Shown: in pieces, positions 40,401 through 52,000 of the stretch | How positions within the stretch are numbered: position 1 is the first letter of the stretch | Layout of the letters: the number at the start of each line of letters is the position of its first letter | From: Chrysomallon squamiferum | Lineage: Eukaryota > Mollusca > Gastropoda > Neomphalida > Peltospiridae | DNA length: 64,000 nucleotides | NCBI GenBank assembly: GCA_012295275.1 | Contig: CM022672.1 | Span: forward strand, 12,139,904 to 12,203,903 | Reading direction: 5' to 3' | Made by a program: the position numbers and the translations under genes | Notes under the pieces: generated by a model | What the model saw: the letters and a program-made list of their open reading frames with translations, nothing else | What the model was told of the DNA's origin: nothing | Databases searched by the model: none

Positions 40401-42925
40401 CACAACACCATCTTACCCTTCATTCTGTGCCTTTGAAATAAAAATGTGTAATTCCAGATTAGGTCCTAGAAATGAAATGAACCAATTTTTGTTTTATTTT
40501 ATTATACCTGTAACTCTGTGTTTGGGGCCACGGCATGAAGCATGTTAGGTCATCATAAACACAAAAGCATTATGTTTGTTGCTTAATAACCAAACAATAC
40601 TAAAATGACTTTTATAGCAAAATTATCTGAAGGGTAAATACTTAGTAAATTTTGTTGAATATTCACATTTTGTATTAAGATAATTTTTTTTTGGGGGTAA
40701 TTTTCTAAAATATTTTTATTTTTTAGATGTAAAAACAATATTAATCTGTTCTGATGAAGAAAAACACTACTAAAAATAATATTTTCGGACAATAAAAACC
40801 AAATATTTAAATTTTGATTATGTGTATTTTGTTCGTCCCTGTAACATCGTAAATGTAGATAAATACAAAACAAAACAAAAAAACCCTACCATCTTACAAG
40901 ACAGTCTTGTACAGCACTGGTCAGAGCATGACCAAGGTGAAGTTTTCCAGTCACATTTGGAGGTGGAATAACAATAATAAATTTGTCATCATAACTGGTG
41001 GTTTGTGGATCTCTGCCCTGAAAGAAAAAGTTTAGAATTAATTATATGTTTATATTATTATAAGAGACAGTTAAATGGCGTGTATAGAAACACTGTTTTC
41101 TCTTGGTAAGATGAATCTTTGTATCTATGTACTTTTAATTTATAAGTTTTGTTTCACAAAACAATCAGAACATGTAATTAAGTTAAAGAAAAGTGAAAGA
41201 ACGTTGGAATCTTTTATCTTGATATCATTTCAGATATAATTATTAGATGTAAAAACCTTAACAGACTGAGTATAACATTTTCTCATGATCCTTTATTATT
41301 ATAATTATTTTTTAAAAGATTAAAGAAAAACCTGATCAGTGTATAGAAACACTACTTTCTCTTAGTAAAATGAATCTTTGTATCTATGTACAAATTAAGT
41401 TTTGTTTCACAAAACAATCAGGACATGCAATTAAGTTATGACAAGTTAAAGAAAAGTGTAAGAAGGTTGGAATCTTATATCTTGGTATCATTTTAGATAT
41501 AATTATTTTTTTAAAGTTTAAAGAAAAACCTGATCTCACTTCACATTAAAAATCTCTAACATTAAACACTAACATAATTTTATTATTAATTAAATGTAGC
41601 AAGACGAAATAATTTGTGAAATCACTAAATGATAAACTGACATTTTTCAAGAACAACACTCACTCCATATTCAGGTGTGAAAAATCCAGTTCTCTCCCAC
41701 CAGTCATACCAGGCTGCCTCCACATAACTTGGACTGTAGGATTCAGGCATGGGACATGATGTATCTAAAAAATATAAAATGAATTCATAATTCTGGCCTT
41801 ACATTTATGTGAAAAAATAAAGAACTGATAAGAAATTAAATCAAGTATGCATTGTTCTTAATGTTTAAGTTTAAATTTTGATACCTCTCTCTCTCTAAAA
41901 AAAAATTAAAATAACTAAAAATAAAATAAAAAATAACAATTTTGCAGACTAAAAAAGACACATTAATTCAAAACATTTAATAAAATAAAAAATAATAATA
42001 AATTTATGATGTGAAGAAAGGAAATTGCATGGCAAACAAAAAATACAGTTAAAGTTAAACACAGTTTAATACCATGCATTTGATTTGTAGACAATATAAT
42101 TTTATTTTAATGTCCATACTGATTTTTTAATTTTCTTTAAATAAATAATCATTCTACACAATGATAGATCAAAGTGGGTGGATAGGAAGGTGCTTTATCA
42201 CAATCATATATATATTTTAAAAAAATGCAAAAATAAAAATAACTACCTTTTTTGTCTCCTTTCTTAGTTGGAATGTCATAAGTGATAACAGACTTCTCTT
42301 TCTGTTTCTTCTCTTTTTTCTGTAGAAATATTATTATTATTATTTTATTTTAGTTGAAAAAACAAATATATATATATACATTTATAAATACATACTTTCT
42401 TATAATGTATATATACATTTTATAAAAAATAATATTTTGGGGTTTTTTTTAAAAGATTACTTTTGTACTTCATTTTTTTTTATTTGCCATGATTTGAGGA
42501 AAAATCAAGTGTTCATGGCAAATCCAAGCTTATAAGTTATACCGTACCTCAACACCTTCCTTTTTCATAGCATTCTGCTGAGCTTCTTTTTCTTTCTTTG
42601 CTTTTAATTTTTCTAACTTTTCAGCCTTTTTTCTGTCCTTTTCTGCTTTCTTCAAATCTTTGTTACTGGGTCCTTTGTCAATGGAATCACCTGGTAAATC
42701 GTAACTAAATATTTTACAATTATTATGACATTTCTTTAAAACAATCTGATTATTTCCTAATGTACTGATTCTGATTTAATAGACCGAATATGATATCGGA
42801 GTTGTGAGAACTTCAACTAGACGAAAACAGAATATAAGGTTATATAAAGTACAATATTTACCTGCTTGTCCCATAACAGCTGATCCATCAGTATTCGAAT
42901 TTGTTTTATTGTCGCTGTCCGACAT
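27712..42925 (-). CDS. VARS1: valyl-tRNA synthetase, cytosolic, complete (27 coding exons)
   Basis: Class I synthetase that joins valine to tRNA-Val and hydrolyses mischarged Thr-tRNA. Exons in transcript order: 42862-42925, 42548-42690, 42247-42319, 41664-41764, 40890-41017, 40266-40430, 39976-40057, 39533-39652, 39074-39182, 38368-38547, 37720-37844, 37217-37402, 36362-36438, 36047-36137, 35608-35713, 35070-35140, 34628-34753, 33995-34099, 33503-33571, 32976-33054, 32110-32237, 31582-31737, 30580-30786, 29854-29968, 29084-29256, 28383-28532, 27712-27780. These sum to 3198 nt and 1065 residues with every junction in phase. Visible in order: Lys-rich N-terminus (23-105), [15 protein letters not shown] with HLGH at 154-157, WHRMKG, editing-domain [11 protein letters not shown] (335-345) and AHDPNDY (396-402), [12 protein letters not shown] (519-530), KMSKS (663-667), anticodon-binding region, and a C-terminal coiled coil (about 994-1060). 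It lacks the GST-like N-terminal domain of vertebrate VARS1. The exon 10 donor (CAG then GTTTTT) is weak. Confidence 0.96.
28150..28195. repeat. (AAT)n microsatellite in the last VARS1 intron
   Basis: An AAT run between VARS1 exons 26 and 27. Confidence 0.93.
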
Positions 42926-43787
42926 GACTTTTACTGATTCGTAAGTTATAAAATAGTTTACTACAAAACAGTTTATATGTTAAAAATTGATCTTGCAATA
43001 CGTTGCAAGAGAAACAAGCACATGTAAGATCCACCAATACTTCCGGTTTAAAATTGCCACGGCTTGCATCATTGTGCAATAAATCAGCAACTGTATGGTA
43101 TAGATCTGATATAAAATGACCTGTGTATTGCTTTCCTTTATCAGTTAAGCAGATTCTGTTTTTTTTAAACAATCAAAATTGCTAAACCTTGTTTAGACTA
43201 CCCAACTCGTATCAGGATATTCAGGCCGTTACCGGTGCTCAAGATTATTGGATTGAAAGAAAACAAAACATAAATATTAAAATATCAATGTTACATGGCG
43301 CCTAATTCGATTGAATCTGTTGTACATCTCACTTCCTTCTATTCATCAAAATTCAGTACTTCAGACTATTTAAAAAAAATACACTTCACATAGCTGGTAT
43401 GGATTCACTTTTGATTTTGTAAATGTTCTATTAATCACACTCTATTAAAAAAAACGTTACAAAGTGATTTTTATTTTAATGTTTTTAACTTTTTGTTTGT
43501 TTGTTTTGCAGTTAATGAGTTATATCATGATCATCGACATCTAGACAATAATTTCTAAGTAAATTCACGAATTCATGTCAATTACAAAAAATAATATATT
43601 GAATATTGTAATGACGGTTCTTTAACGGTTTTTTGGAATATATACTATGGTATAGTATATATAATTATATACATGCCATACAGTGATACACACATACATA
43701 CATACCCATATTAATCCATTCTGCAAACCATTTAAAGTTAACAAAACAATTGTATTTTTTAAATTTTCTTTTTCTTTCTTTATTCAG
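42926..43787. promoter_or_regulatory. shared 5' region of VARS1 and BRCA2 (candidate bidirectional promoter)
   Basis: The two start codons face away from each other and are 894 bases apart. A CCAAT box (43034-43038, plus) directly abuts an ETS/GABP site (43039-43047; ACCGGAAGT on the minus strand). A second CCAAT on the minus strand lies at 43247-43251. Adjacent GABP and CCAAT sites are typical of TATA-less bidirectional housekeeping promoters. A non-coding first BRCA2 exon probably lies here, but I could not place it. Shared use of the promoter is inference. Confidence 0.55.
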
Positions 43788-43819
43788 GATAAAAGTTAAA
43801 GTATTCCTCGTAATACCTG

Positions 43820-46036
43820 ATGGATCAGACATGTTTACACTGTGGAGGTCGAACTGCTAATGTCAGATTCAGATCACAGTTAAAAAGGAAAAGATCGTTT
43901 GTAAACAAAGCTGTTAAAAATGGTATTTCATTTGAATATTTCATGAATTTATCCTGCACAATTTCATTTCTCAAGTTTATAATTAATTACTATATAATAT
44001 ATTGTGGTGATAATAATATTATAAACAATCTTTAATTCTGACACGATACAGAGAGAGCAGGGGAGGAAGTAACAGTTATTTTAGTTATTTTTAGTTTTGT
44101 AATAAAAACCATATAAATAATGTATTTTAACTAAATGTGTGGTTATTTATTTATTTATTTTTAAATAGCTTTCCTTATTTCATTCAGAAATGTTCAAAAA
44201 CATTTAAAAAGTTAATTTTTAATTTTTTATTTTATTTCCTTCTTCAGAGATTGGAACTGGAAATCAAAAGTGGTTTGATGAACTGACCAAACAAACTGTA
44301 CAAAGATGTTCTACATCACAGTTCACTGTAACAGATTTCTGCAAGTCTTTGGCTTCCACACAACATTCATCCGAAAGATTTCACGGTTCATTATTACTTC
44401 TTTTTTTTTTAAATTGTTTTCATCAATACTTACTTTAAAATATTTTCAATATTCTTGAAAACTTCTTCCACATAGGACTAATTTACCAAACACCATCATT
44501 TGTGCATATCTGTCTGTGATAAGGCATATATGTAAATCATCTGTTGGTGCTAAATCATACAAATGAAAAGACTTAGTGAGAGAAGCCTTTAGAATTTCAT
44601 CACTGGTCACATGTTGCACATCTAATAATCTTTTGTAGGAAAATGTATTTAGAACCTTTTGTAATTGCTCTAGCACTCACAGTTTTGATTTCCACTTCAG
44701 TTGCTACTCTAACAAAAATTTTGAAAGTTAAATACAGCACTTTTTTGTTTCATAATTTTAACAATTTTTCACTTTTGAAGACAATACATGAGTTTTACAG
44801 CTAGTTAATTGTGTAATAGAAATGGGTGAATCCTAAAATGCTGTTGTTCATTTCTGAAATTTAACCCTGATTGCTGATGAATATGAATATTTTCCCTTGA
44901 TTTGGTATTTAAAAGATATCTTTTGACAGCTGTGACACCTGGTGGTGGAAATCTGACTCCACTCAGCACCTGGGCATTGCTTGCAACACAGGACACCAGC
45001 ACATCAAGAATTTCCAGACCTCTTCCAGGTGTCAGGTAGTATTAAAAATACACAGTTATCTTTATTACACTACTTCTCTTTATAACATTTATAAAGTATT
45101 TAGATCATTCATGAATTTACTGCTGACTGGCATATTATACCATTCTATTTTAAATTAATTTTTTCAGCCTGTATACCTATATATAGGTAGGTATACAGGC
45201 TAAAAAAAAAAAAATAAACATATATGTTTATTTTATTTATTATTATTATTATTTTTTTTTGATATCATTTCTGATTTGTAGTATATTCAAATTTTCTTTA
45301 AACAAGTCAAATTTATAATATTTGTTTGCCCTATATTTTTTATTATTATTTTTTTTTAAATATCTTTTTGAGAGGAAAACATTTGTTTAACTCAGACTAT
45401 TGATGCTGTAAATACTTTTAAAATAATTTTAAACAAAAGGAAATTTATGTTCTAATTTATTAATTATTTTTATCATTTTTAATATTTTTTAAGTCCAAAA
45501 TTTGCGTCGACACCAAAGCCAGAAACCAAGGAGAATCCTATCATAAATATCAGTAAAGACTTTGGATTGGATGATTCTTATATGTCATGGACAAGTTCCA
45601 TGGAAACACCCAGTCTGAAGAAAGACAGCACTGATGTTTTAAAAGGTAATTTCTGTATTCAACATTTTTGGGAACTTCTAAATAATAAAATATATTATTT
45701 TGTTCCAGTATATTGTAATATCTGATTTTTTGGTTGTAATATAGTCTATGTTGATACATATCTGTTATATGTAAATTTTAATAATTTTGAGATATAAATA
45801 TTTTTTTTTACTAAAGTTCTTCCAAAATTTGAACTTTTTTCTATAAAGAAGTGTTTGTTTTAATTATCAAATGCATTTGAAATGGCTAAAAATGTTTATT
45901 CTGCAGTTTGTATATGAATATGTTAAACACATATGCACATGCATACACACACACCCTTTTCATTATTATATATGCTATTTTAATATTAACAGAAGAACAA
46001 CAAGAAGACAAGTCTGAAAGTTTGGTAAGAATAAAG
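43820..46036 (+). other. BRCA2: BRCA2 N-terminal exons with PALB2-binding motif
   Basis: The first exon encodes MDQTCLHCGG and a basic stretch (27 codons). The second carries GTGNQKWFDELTKQT, aligning with the human NWFEEL segment in which the W, F and L contact the PALB2 WD40 domain. The third (44930-45035) carries VTPGGGNLTPLSTW. The fourth (45494-45645) carries SPKFASTPK, formed across the junction, and MSWTSSMETPS, matching the human MSWSSSLATPP region. Phases run 0, 1, 2, 1 and then 0 into the large exon. The acceptor of the second exon is a CAG-AG pair; 44250 keeps the frame. Its donor (G then GTTCAT) is weak. Confidence 0.72.
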
Positions 46037-49000
46037 GTAAATAATATCAGTTAAATTTTATATTGTACATAAATGTGTGACAAATCAATGTTTTACTGCA
46101 AAATTAAAAGGTTTTAAACTGTTGATGATACCAGATTAAAAAAAAAGAAACTGAATTAACAAAATAAATATTTTATCATCACTCAATGTATGTATAAAGG
46201 CATAAAATATAACAAAAAACATTAATTTAGTGATAATAATTCAAACAAGATTCAGTTAACTATATAAATTACATAGGTGCATAGTAAAATATTTGTAAGT
46301 ATGGAGGTATGGTGATCCTTATGGCAGTGAAATTCTTGATCAGAATTTTCTGTAAGACAGCTAAGAGAGTTATTTTGTTTTGTTTTTTTGGCACCTGAAA
46401 TGAGTTGTAACTTGCATTCTGTGTAATTCTGCTAACATACCTTTATTTTTGTCTAGCTGGAAGTTTGTAAGGAAAAAAATATCATGATTTTTTATTTGTA
46501 GTCTTTAAAAACAAATTTTCTACTACATTTATATTAATCTTTTATAGGGTTTACCCAGAGCGTTGTTCACCCCTGATCAATCTGGGATGGATTGTGAAGA
46601 TTTTGGTCACATTCTTGAATTTACAGGAGACAGTGATACATTGATAAACTGTCCACCATTAGGTTCTTCACCACCCGTTGAACCACATTTTTCATCACCT
46701 ATTCTTAAAAGAAAAGTGAACAAAAGATTGTCATTTGGAATCAAATGTGATTTTGAACATTCCTCAGTTATTCCAAACAATAAAGAAAGAAATGGTTCTG
46801 AAAATATTAAGTCTTTTATTTCTGGTGAGAGTGAATCTGTTACTAAAGTAAAATGTGATAAGGGAGATAATTATTCTCAGAGTGAAGGCATGCCAAGTCA
46901 AAGTACTTCTTCTTCAATCATTGGGTCAGTTTTGTCAGCTTTCTTTGACAGTCCAGCATCAGAAAAACGGAGAGAAGCACCGAAAGGAGTGAAGAGAAAA
47001 GCAGTCGAAATGGAGTCCCTGGAAGATGAACTCAGAATATTGTACAGTTCAGGATCATTGTCAGCAGCAAGTCAGAATGGACTACAGTCGATTCTTTCTT
47101 CAGTTACGAAACACAAAGCGCCAAAGAGAAAATGGGTCAGATTTGCAGACGATGTGAAGAAAACTGATCAGAATGACCATTCACTGAGGAAGCGGAAGTC
47201 GAGTAAAACTGTCAGTTATAAAGAACAGACTGGTAAAGAAAATCAGAATCAGAATCAGATGATTGACATCGACCCACAAGATGAGATAACATTGTCTTTG
47301 AAGGATATTAACTTGAATAGCAATAATTCCTGTAATATTTTAGAAGGAGGAGAAAGTAATTATTTGGAAGATACATCAAAAATGCTGCTGACTGATGTGA
47401 GTGGCATAATGTCTGTGACCATAAAGACTTTAAAAAATGATGTAACTGAACAAAAATCTTTTGAGAATCGGCAAGAAATTGAAGATCAACAGCAGACAGA
47501 GAACTGGTTGAAGAATCGGAGTCAAAGACAAGATGAGAATAAGACAAATACAAACATTCACAATAGTGATGAACCAAAAATTGAAAGTTTTGAGCTTTTA
47601 CCATCAGATACAGCAGTAAAAAATGTCTTGGAACAAGAAGAGAACCAGCTGATGCCTGATAATGCAACTACAGATGCTGTGAATGATGACTTATTTTCAC
47701 AAGTGTCACCAACAGTCTGGTATGAAATGTGTCAGGTTTCAGGTAAAGAAACTTCAGATATGCCAAATAAAGTACTATCAGACCACGAAACTCTTCATCA
47801 GACTGACAAATCTGAGCCAGCTGAGCCTTCTGAGAATATGTTTGAAACAAGAGCATTAGAAAACAAGAACTTTGTAAGTACTACACTTGAAACAAATCCA
47901 AAATCTGTGGAATCAGAAAATGACAAGAATGTAGAAAATAAAAACAGAGGACTATGTGTGTCAAGGCCTCATAAATTTCTCTATCCATCGAGCAGTCAGA
48001 TTAGTCATGTTTGTCCTCAGCATGTATTTAAGTTTAATAACCACAATACAGAAATATTATTTGATGATGTTGATGATGAAGTCTCTTTCAAGCATTTTGG
48101 TGGTAAAAATTCTGGAAATGTTGATAGCAAAGGTAAAAATGTACGTGATATTAATGATAATGCACAACAAAAAGAACAAAACGAAAGTGTTGAAGAAAAG
48201 TTTGAAATCTGCAATGAAACAAATGAGAGTGTAGAAAGTTTAGGAATTCAGAATAAAGATGCTGATGGATTGTTGCCTTCATTTTCCACAACTGGTGGTA
48301 AAATAATAAAATGTCATCAAGATGCTTTAAATAAAGCTGAATCTTTATTAAAAATTGACAATCCTGAAGCATTAAAACTTGCAGATCCCAAACAAATTTC
48401 TTCACATGCTGAACAGACTGAAATGGAAAGTAAACGAAACAAACTGGAATCTTTAAACTGTAAATTTTCAGATGAAAATTCTTTGTTGTTGTCAGCAGGC
48501 AACAGAGGAAGCTTAAAATGCAACTCAGATGCTGTAGAGAAAGAACTAAGTTTCTTAAATGATGAAGAAAACAGTAAAATGGCACCATCTTTTTCCACAG
48601 CAAATGGTAAGATTATAAAGTGTGATCAGACTGCTATACTAAAAGCTCAGTCATTGTTGGAGTGCGAACAAGATGAATCAAAATTTCCTGAATTGTCCAA
48701 AGAATGTGGTCCTTCATTTTCAAATGTGGAATCTTTAAAGAGCATCCATGAAAAGCAAAATCTTGGCTTTTCAACAGCAAGTGGTAAATTTGTGAACTGC
48801 AATGAAAATGCTTTAAAGAAAGCTGAAACATTGTTTGCACAGATTGATGATAGTGATTCTCTTCCATCCTTTTCACTGGCAGCCAAAATAAATAGTGAAG
48901 AAAATATAAACTCTTGTAAAAAGATTTTGCCTTTGCAGTATGAAAATTCTAATAATACAGTAGAGGTAAGTGATCATCTTTCACTGAACATGTCAGAAAA

Positions 49001-52000
49001 AGATGTTAAGAAATGTTTGGAACACTCAGACAAAGAGACAGCTAACTATTGTGACTTAGAACTTGAAAACTGTGAAGATGACAAATGTGAAGAAATATTT
49101 CAGAATATTCTTGAAAATAAGAAGAAAGCTTCCATACCAAAAATAAACAATGCTGATAAGAATTTTGGTTTCCAAGAATGCTCAGGAATCAAAATTAATA
49201 AATCTGATTCTATCAAGATGATTAATCCAGTACTGAAACCAAAAGGATTCCAGCCATTCAAGAAACCAAAGCAAATTGCATTGAAACAACCAGAAATGAA
49301 TACAAACACAAAAACTGCACAACCACCAATCACTGAAAAACAAATTAAAAATGACATAGAGTGTGGTCAAAGTCTTCAACAGAATCAGCTGGAAGTTACA
49401 GAAGATCAAAATAAAGACAACACAAAGAAGGATCAAAATGACATAGAAATGAATGAAATGATGTTAAAAGAATTTTCTCATGATATATTTTCACAATGTA
49501 TAAGTCAGAATTTTATGCCTAAAACGAATAATCCAACAACAAATAGAGTCTTGTCATTATCTCATTATGAAAAGAATGAAAACAAAGAATCGACCATATC
49601 TCATTTAGATAAAAATGAAATTTCATCTAAATCTAACATGATGACCGACGATTCTGAAAAATATGAAGACTTAATATGTTCAGATCATGAAATCTCAGAA
49701 TATGATCTTAATGACAAATCATACATGAAGAACAGTGATGAAACTAAAGTCACTGTTCAACAAGAAACTAACACTGATAAATCTATACAGAATTTGTCAG
49801 AAGAAGAAAATGAATTTGACATGGCTTCTGACGAAAGAATTCAGTTTTCAGAGCAGTTTTTGTTAAAAGTAAAAGAAAATCTTGTTGATGAAGTAACTGA
49901 ACATGATTTTGAAATGTCACAGATGGAAATTTCTGATCTAGAAATGTCTTTTCTGTCTCAGAACAACAGTTGTGACAATAGAAATGACAATCCCAACTCT
50001 GATGTTGAGTGTTCAGACCATGATTTTGATAATATTTCAAAACAACAGTCCAACTCAGATTACAAGATCGCTTTACATCCGCTTCTCACAGGTGATACCT
50101 TATTTGAGGATATAAATGGTAATCAAAATGAAGTAAAATTAGCTTCTAGTAATGAATGTAAAGTGGAAGAAATGGATTCAAAGAGACAGACTGTGCCTGA
50201 TGTCAGTATTGATACTTGTGATGCCAAACAAATAGAGAAGACATTTACTGTAAAAGAGGGTTTAGAACATGATAAATTAACAGAGAATGAGGATTCTGTT
50301 ATTAATTATACCAGTCTAAGTAAAGGTAATTGTGTTTTTCAGACTGATTCAGAAGTATCTATAGATGTATTAAATGAAAATCTAGAATCTGTTTCTCGTG
50401 CAAATTCTTTATTTAAAGAGAAAGTTCTCTTCCAAACTGCTTCAGGCAAAGATGTAACAGTATGTGAAGAATCAGTCAGACATGCCAGATCTCTTTGGAA
50501 TGATGAGTCTGCTGTTCAAACTGTTTGTAAACCCAGTTCATCAACAGCAGTTGATAAAAATGCGACTGTATCCAAATCATCAATTAATCAGGCAATATCA
50601 GATAGAACTGGTCCTACTACAGATGAGGTACATGATTTCAAAACAAGTCATTTCCAAACAGCATCTGGTAAAAATGTAGCAATATCTGATTCTTCAGTTA
50701 GACATGCTCAATCTCTTTGGGAAGATGAATCTCAATTCCCTTTGGAGAAAAGGTCGGTACAAAATCTATTCCAAACAGCATCAGGCAAAAATATGACACT
50801 ATCTGAAACTTCACTTGAACATGCTGAGTGTCTTTGGAAAGATGAATCTAGAATATCTCAAGTCGTTACCTCTAGTAAAAAATACAAATTTATTCCAAAC
50901 GGCATCAGGCAAAGATGTGACAATATCTGAAACTTCGCTTAAACATGCTAAGTCTCTTTGGAAAGATGAATCTAGAATGCCTCAAGAAACTATGTCATGT
51001 AAAAACAGACAAATTTATTCCAAACAGCATCAGGCAAAGATGTGACAATATCTCAAGCTTCACTTAAACATGCTAAGTCTCTTTGGAAAGATGAATCTAG
51101 AATGCCTCAAGAAACTATGTCATGTAAAAAGACAAATTTATTCCAAACAGCATCAGGCAAAGATGTAATAGTATCTGAAGATTCACTGAAACATGCTAAA
51201 TCTTTGTGGAAAGATGAATCTATTGAATCAGCAACTAAAGCATCAGTGACCTTGTCTGGTGTTTTCCAAACAGCATCTGGAAAAAGGTTAATATTGCAGA
51301 AACATCACTAGATAAGGCAAAGTCTTTGTGGAAAGATGAAGCTAGTTCTTATGTAAATAAAACCACATCTGAAACGTTGGTGAATTCTGCTGGATCTTTG
51401 TGGAATGATGAATTTTTGCAAGAAGAGCCAGAATCTGTACTCAAGGAAGCAAAGTGTTTTGAGGCTGGAGATGGTGTTTCTGAATCAGACATTGACAAAC
51501 ATAAAGGATTCACAATGTTTCAAACAGCATTAGGTAAAACTGTCAGTGTGTCAGAAAGTTCAGTGAACAAAGTAAAAGATCTGTGGAAAGATGAAGGTGG
51601 TAATGATAATATTAAGTATTCTTCTGTTTCTGATCTGTTTAAAACAGCTTCTGGAAAGTTAGTCAAGGTTTCACAAACATCACTAGAAAATACCAAGACG
51701 GTTTTGAATGATCAAAACGATGGATATCCAATATCATCAGTGAACAGTGATGAAAATGTTGATAAGCAGAGACAAAAGAAAACTTACAGTAGTTCTGTGT
51801 GTGCTAAGAAAATTGAAATAAACAACCCATTTCAAACAGCTTCAGGGAGCAAAGTGATGATATCAGAATCTGCTTTACAGAATACAAAGAAAATGTTTAA
51901 TGATATTGACAGCAATCCTCTGGAAACCAATAGTCTGTTACAGATAACATCAGAGAATGTTGAAGAATTTCATAAGCAACCATTCAGCAATTTACAGACA

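Noticed and set aside
44446-44676. 76-codon minus-strand frame with varied amino-acid composition inside a BRCA2 intron
   Set aside because: It opens with GTG directly after a stop, has no recognised family and no splice context. Frames of this length are expected by chance several times in this window.
47308-50040. Antisense frames under the BRCA2 large exon
   Set aside because: Shadows of the acidic, Lys/Glu/Ser-rich coding strand.
50769-51218. Regular spaced repeats as a CRISPR-like array
   Set aside because: The units are coding BRC repeats in a eukaryotic gene; there are no unique spacers between short identical repeats.
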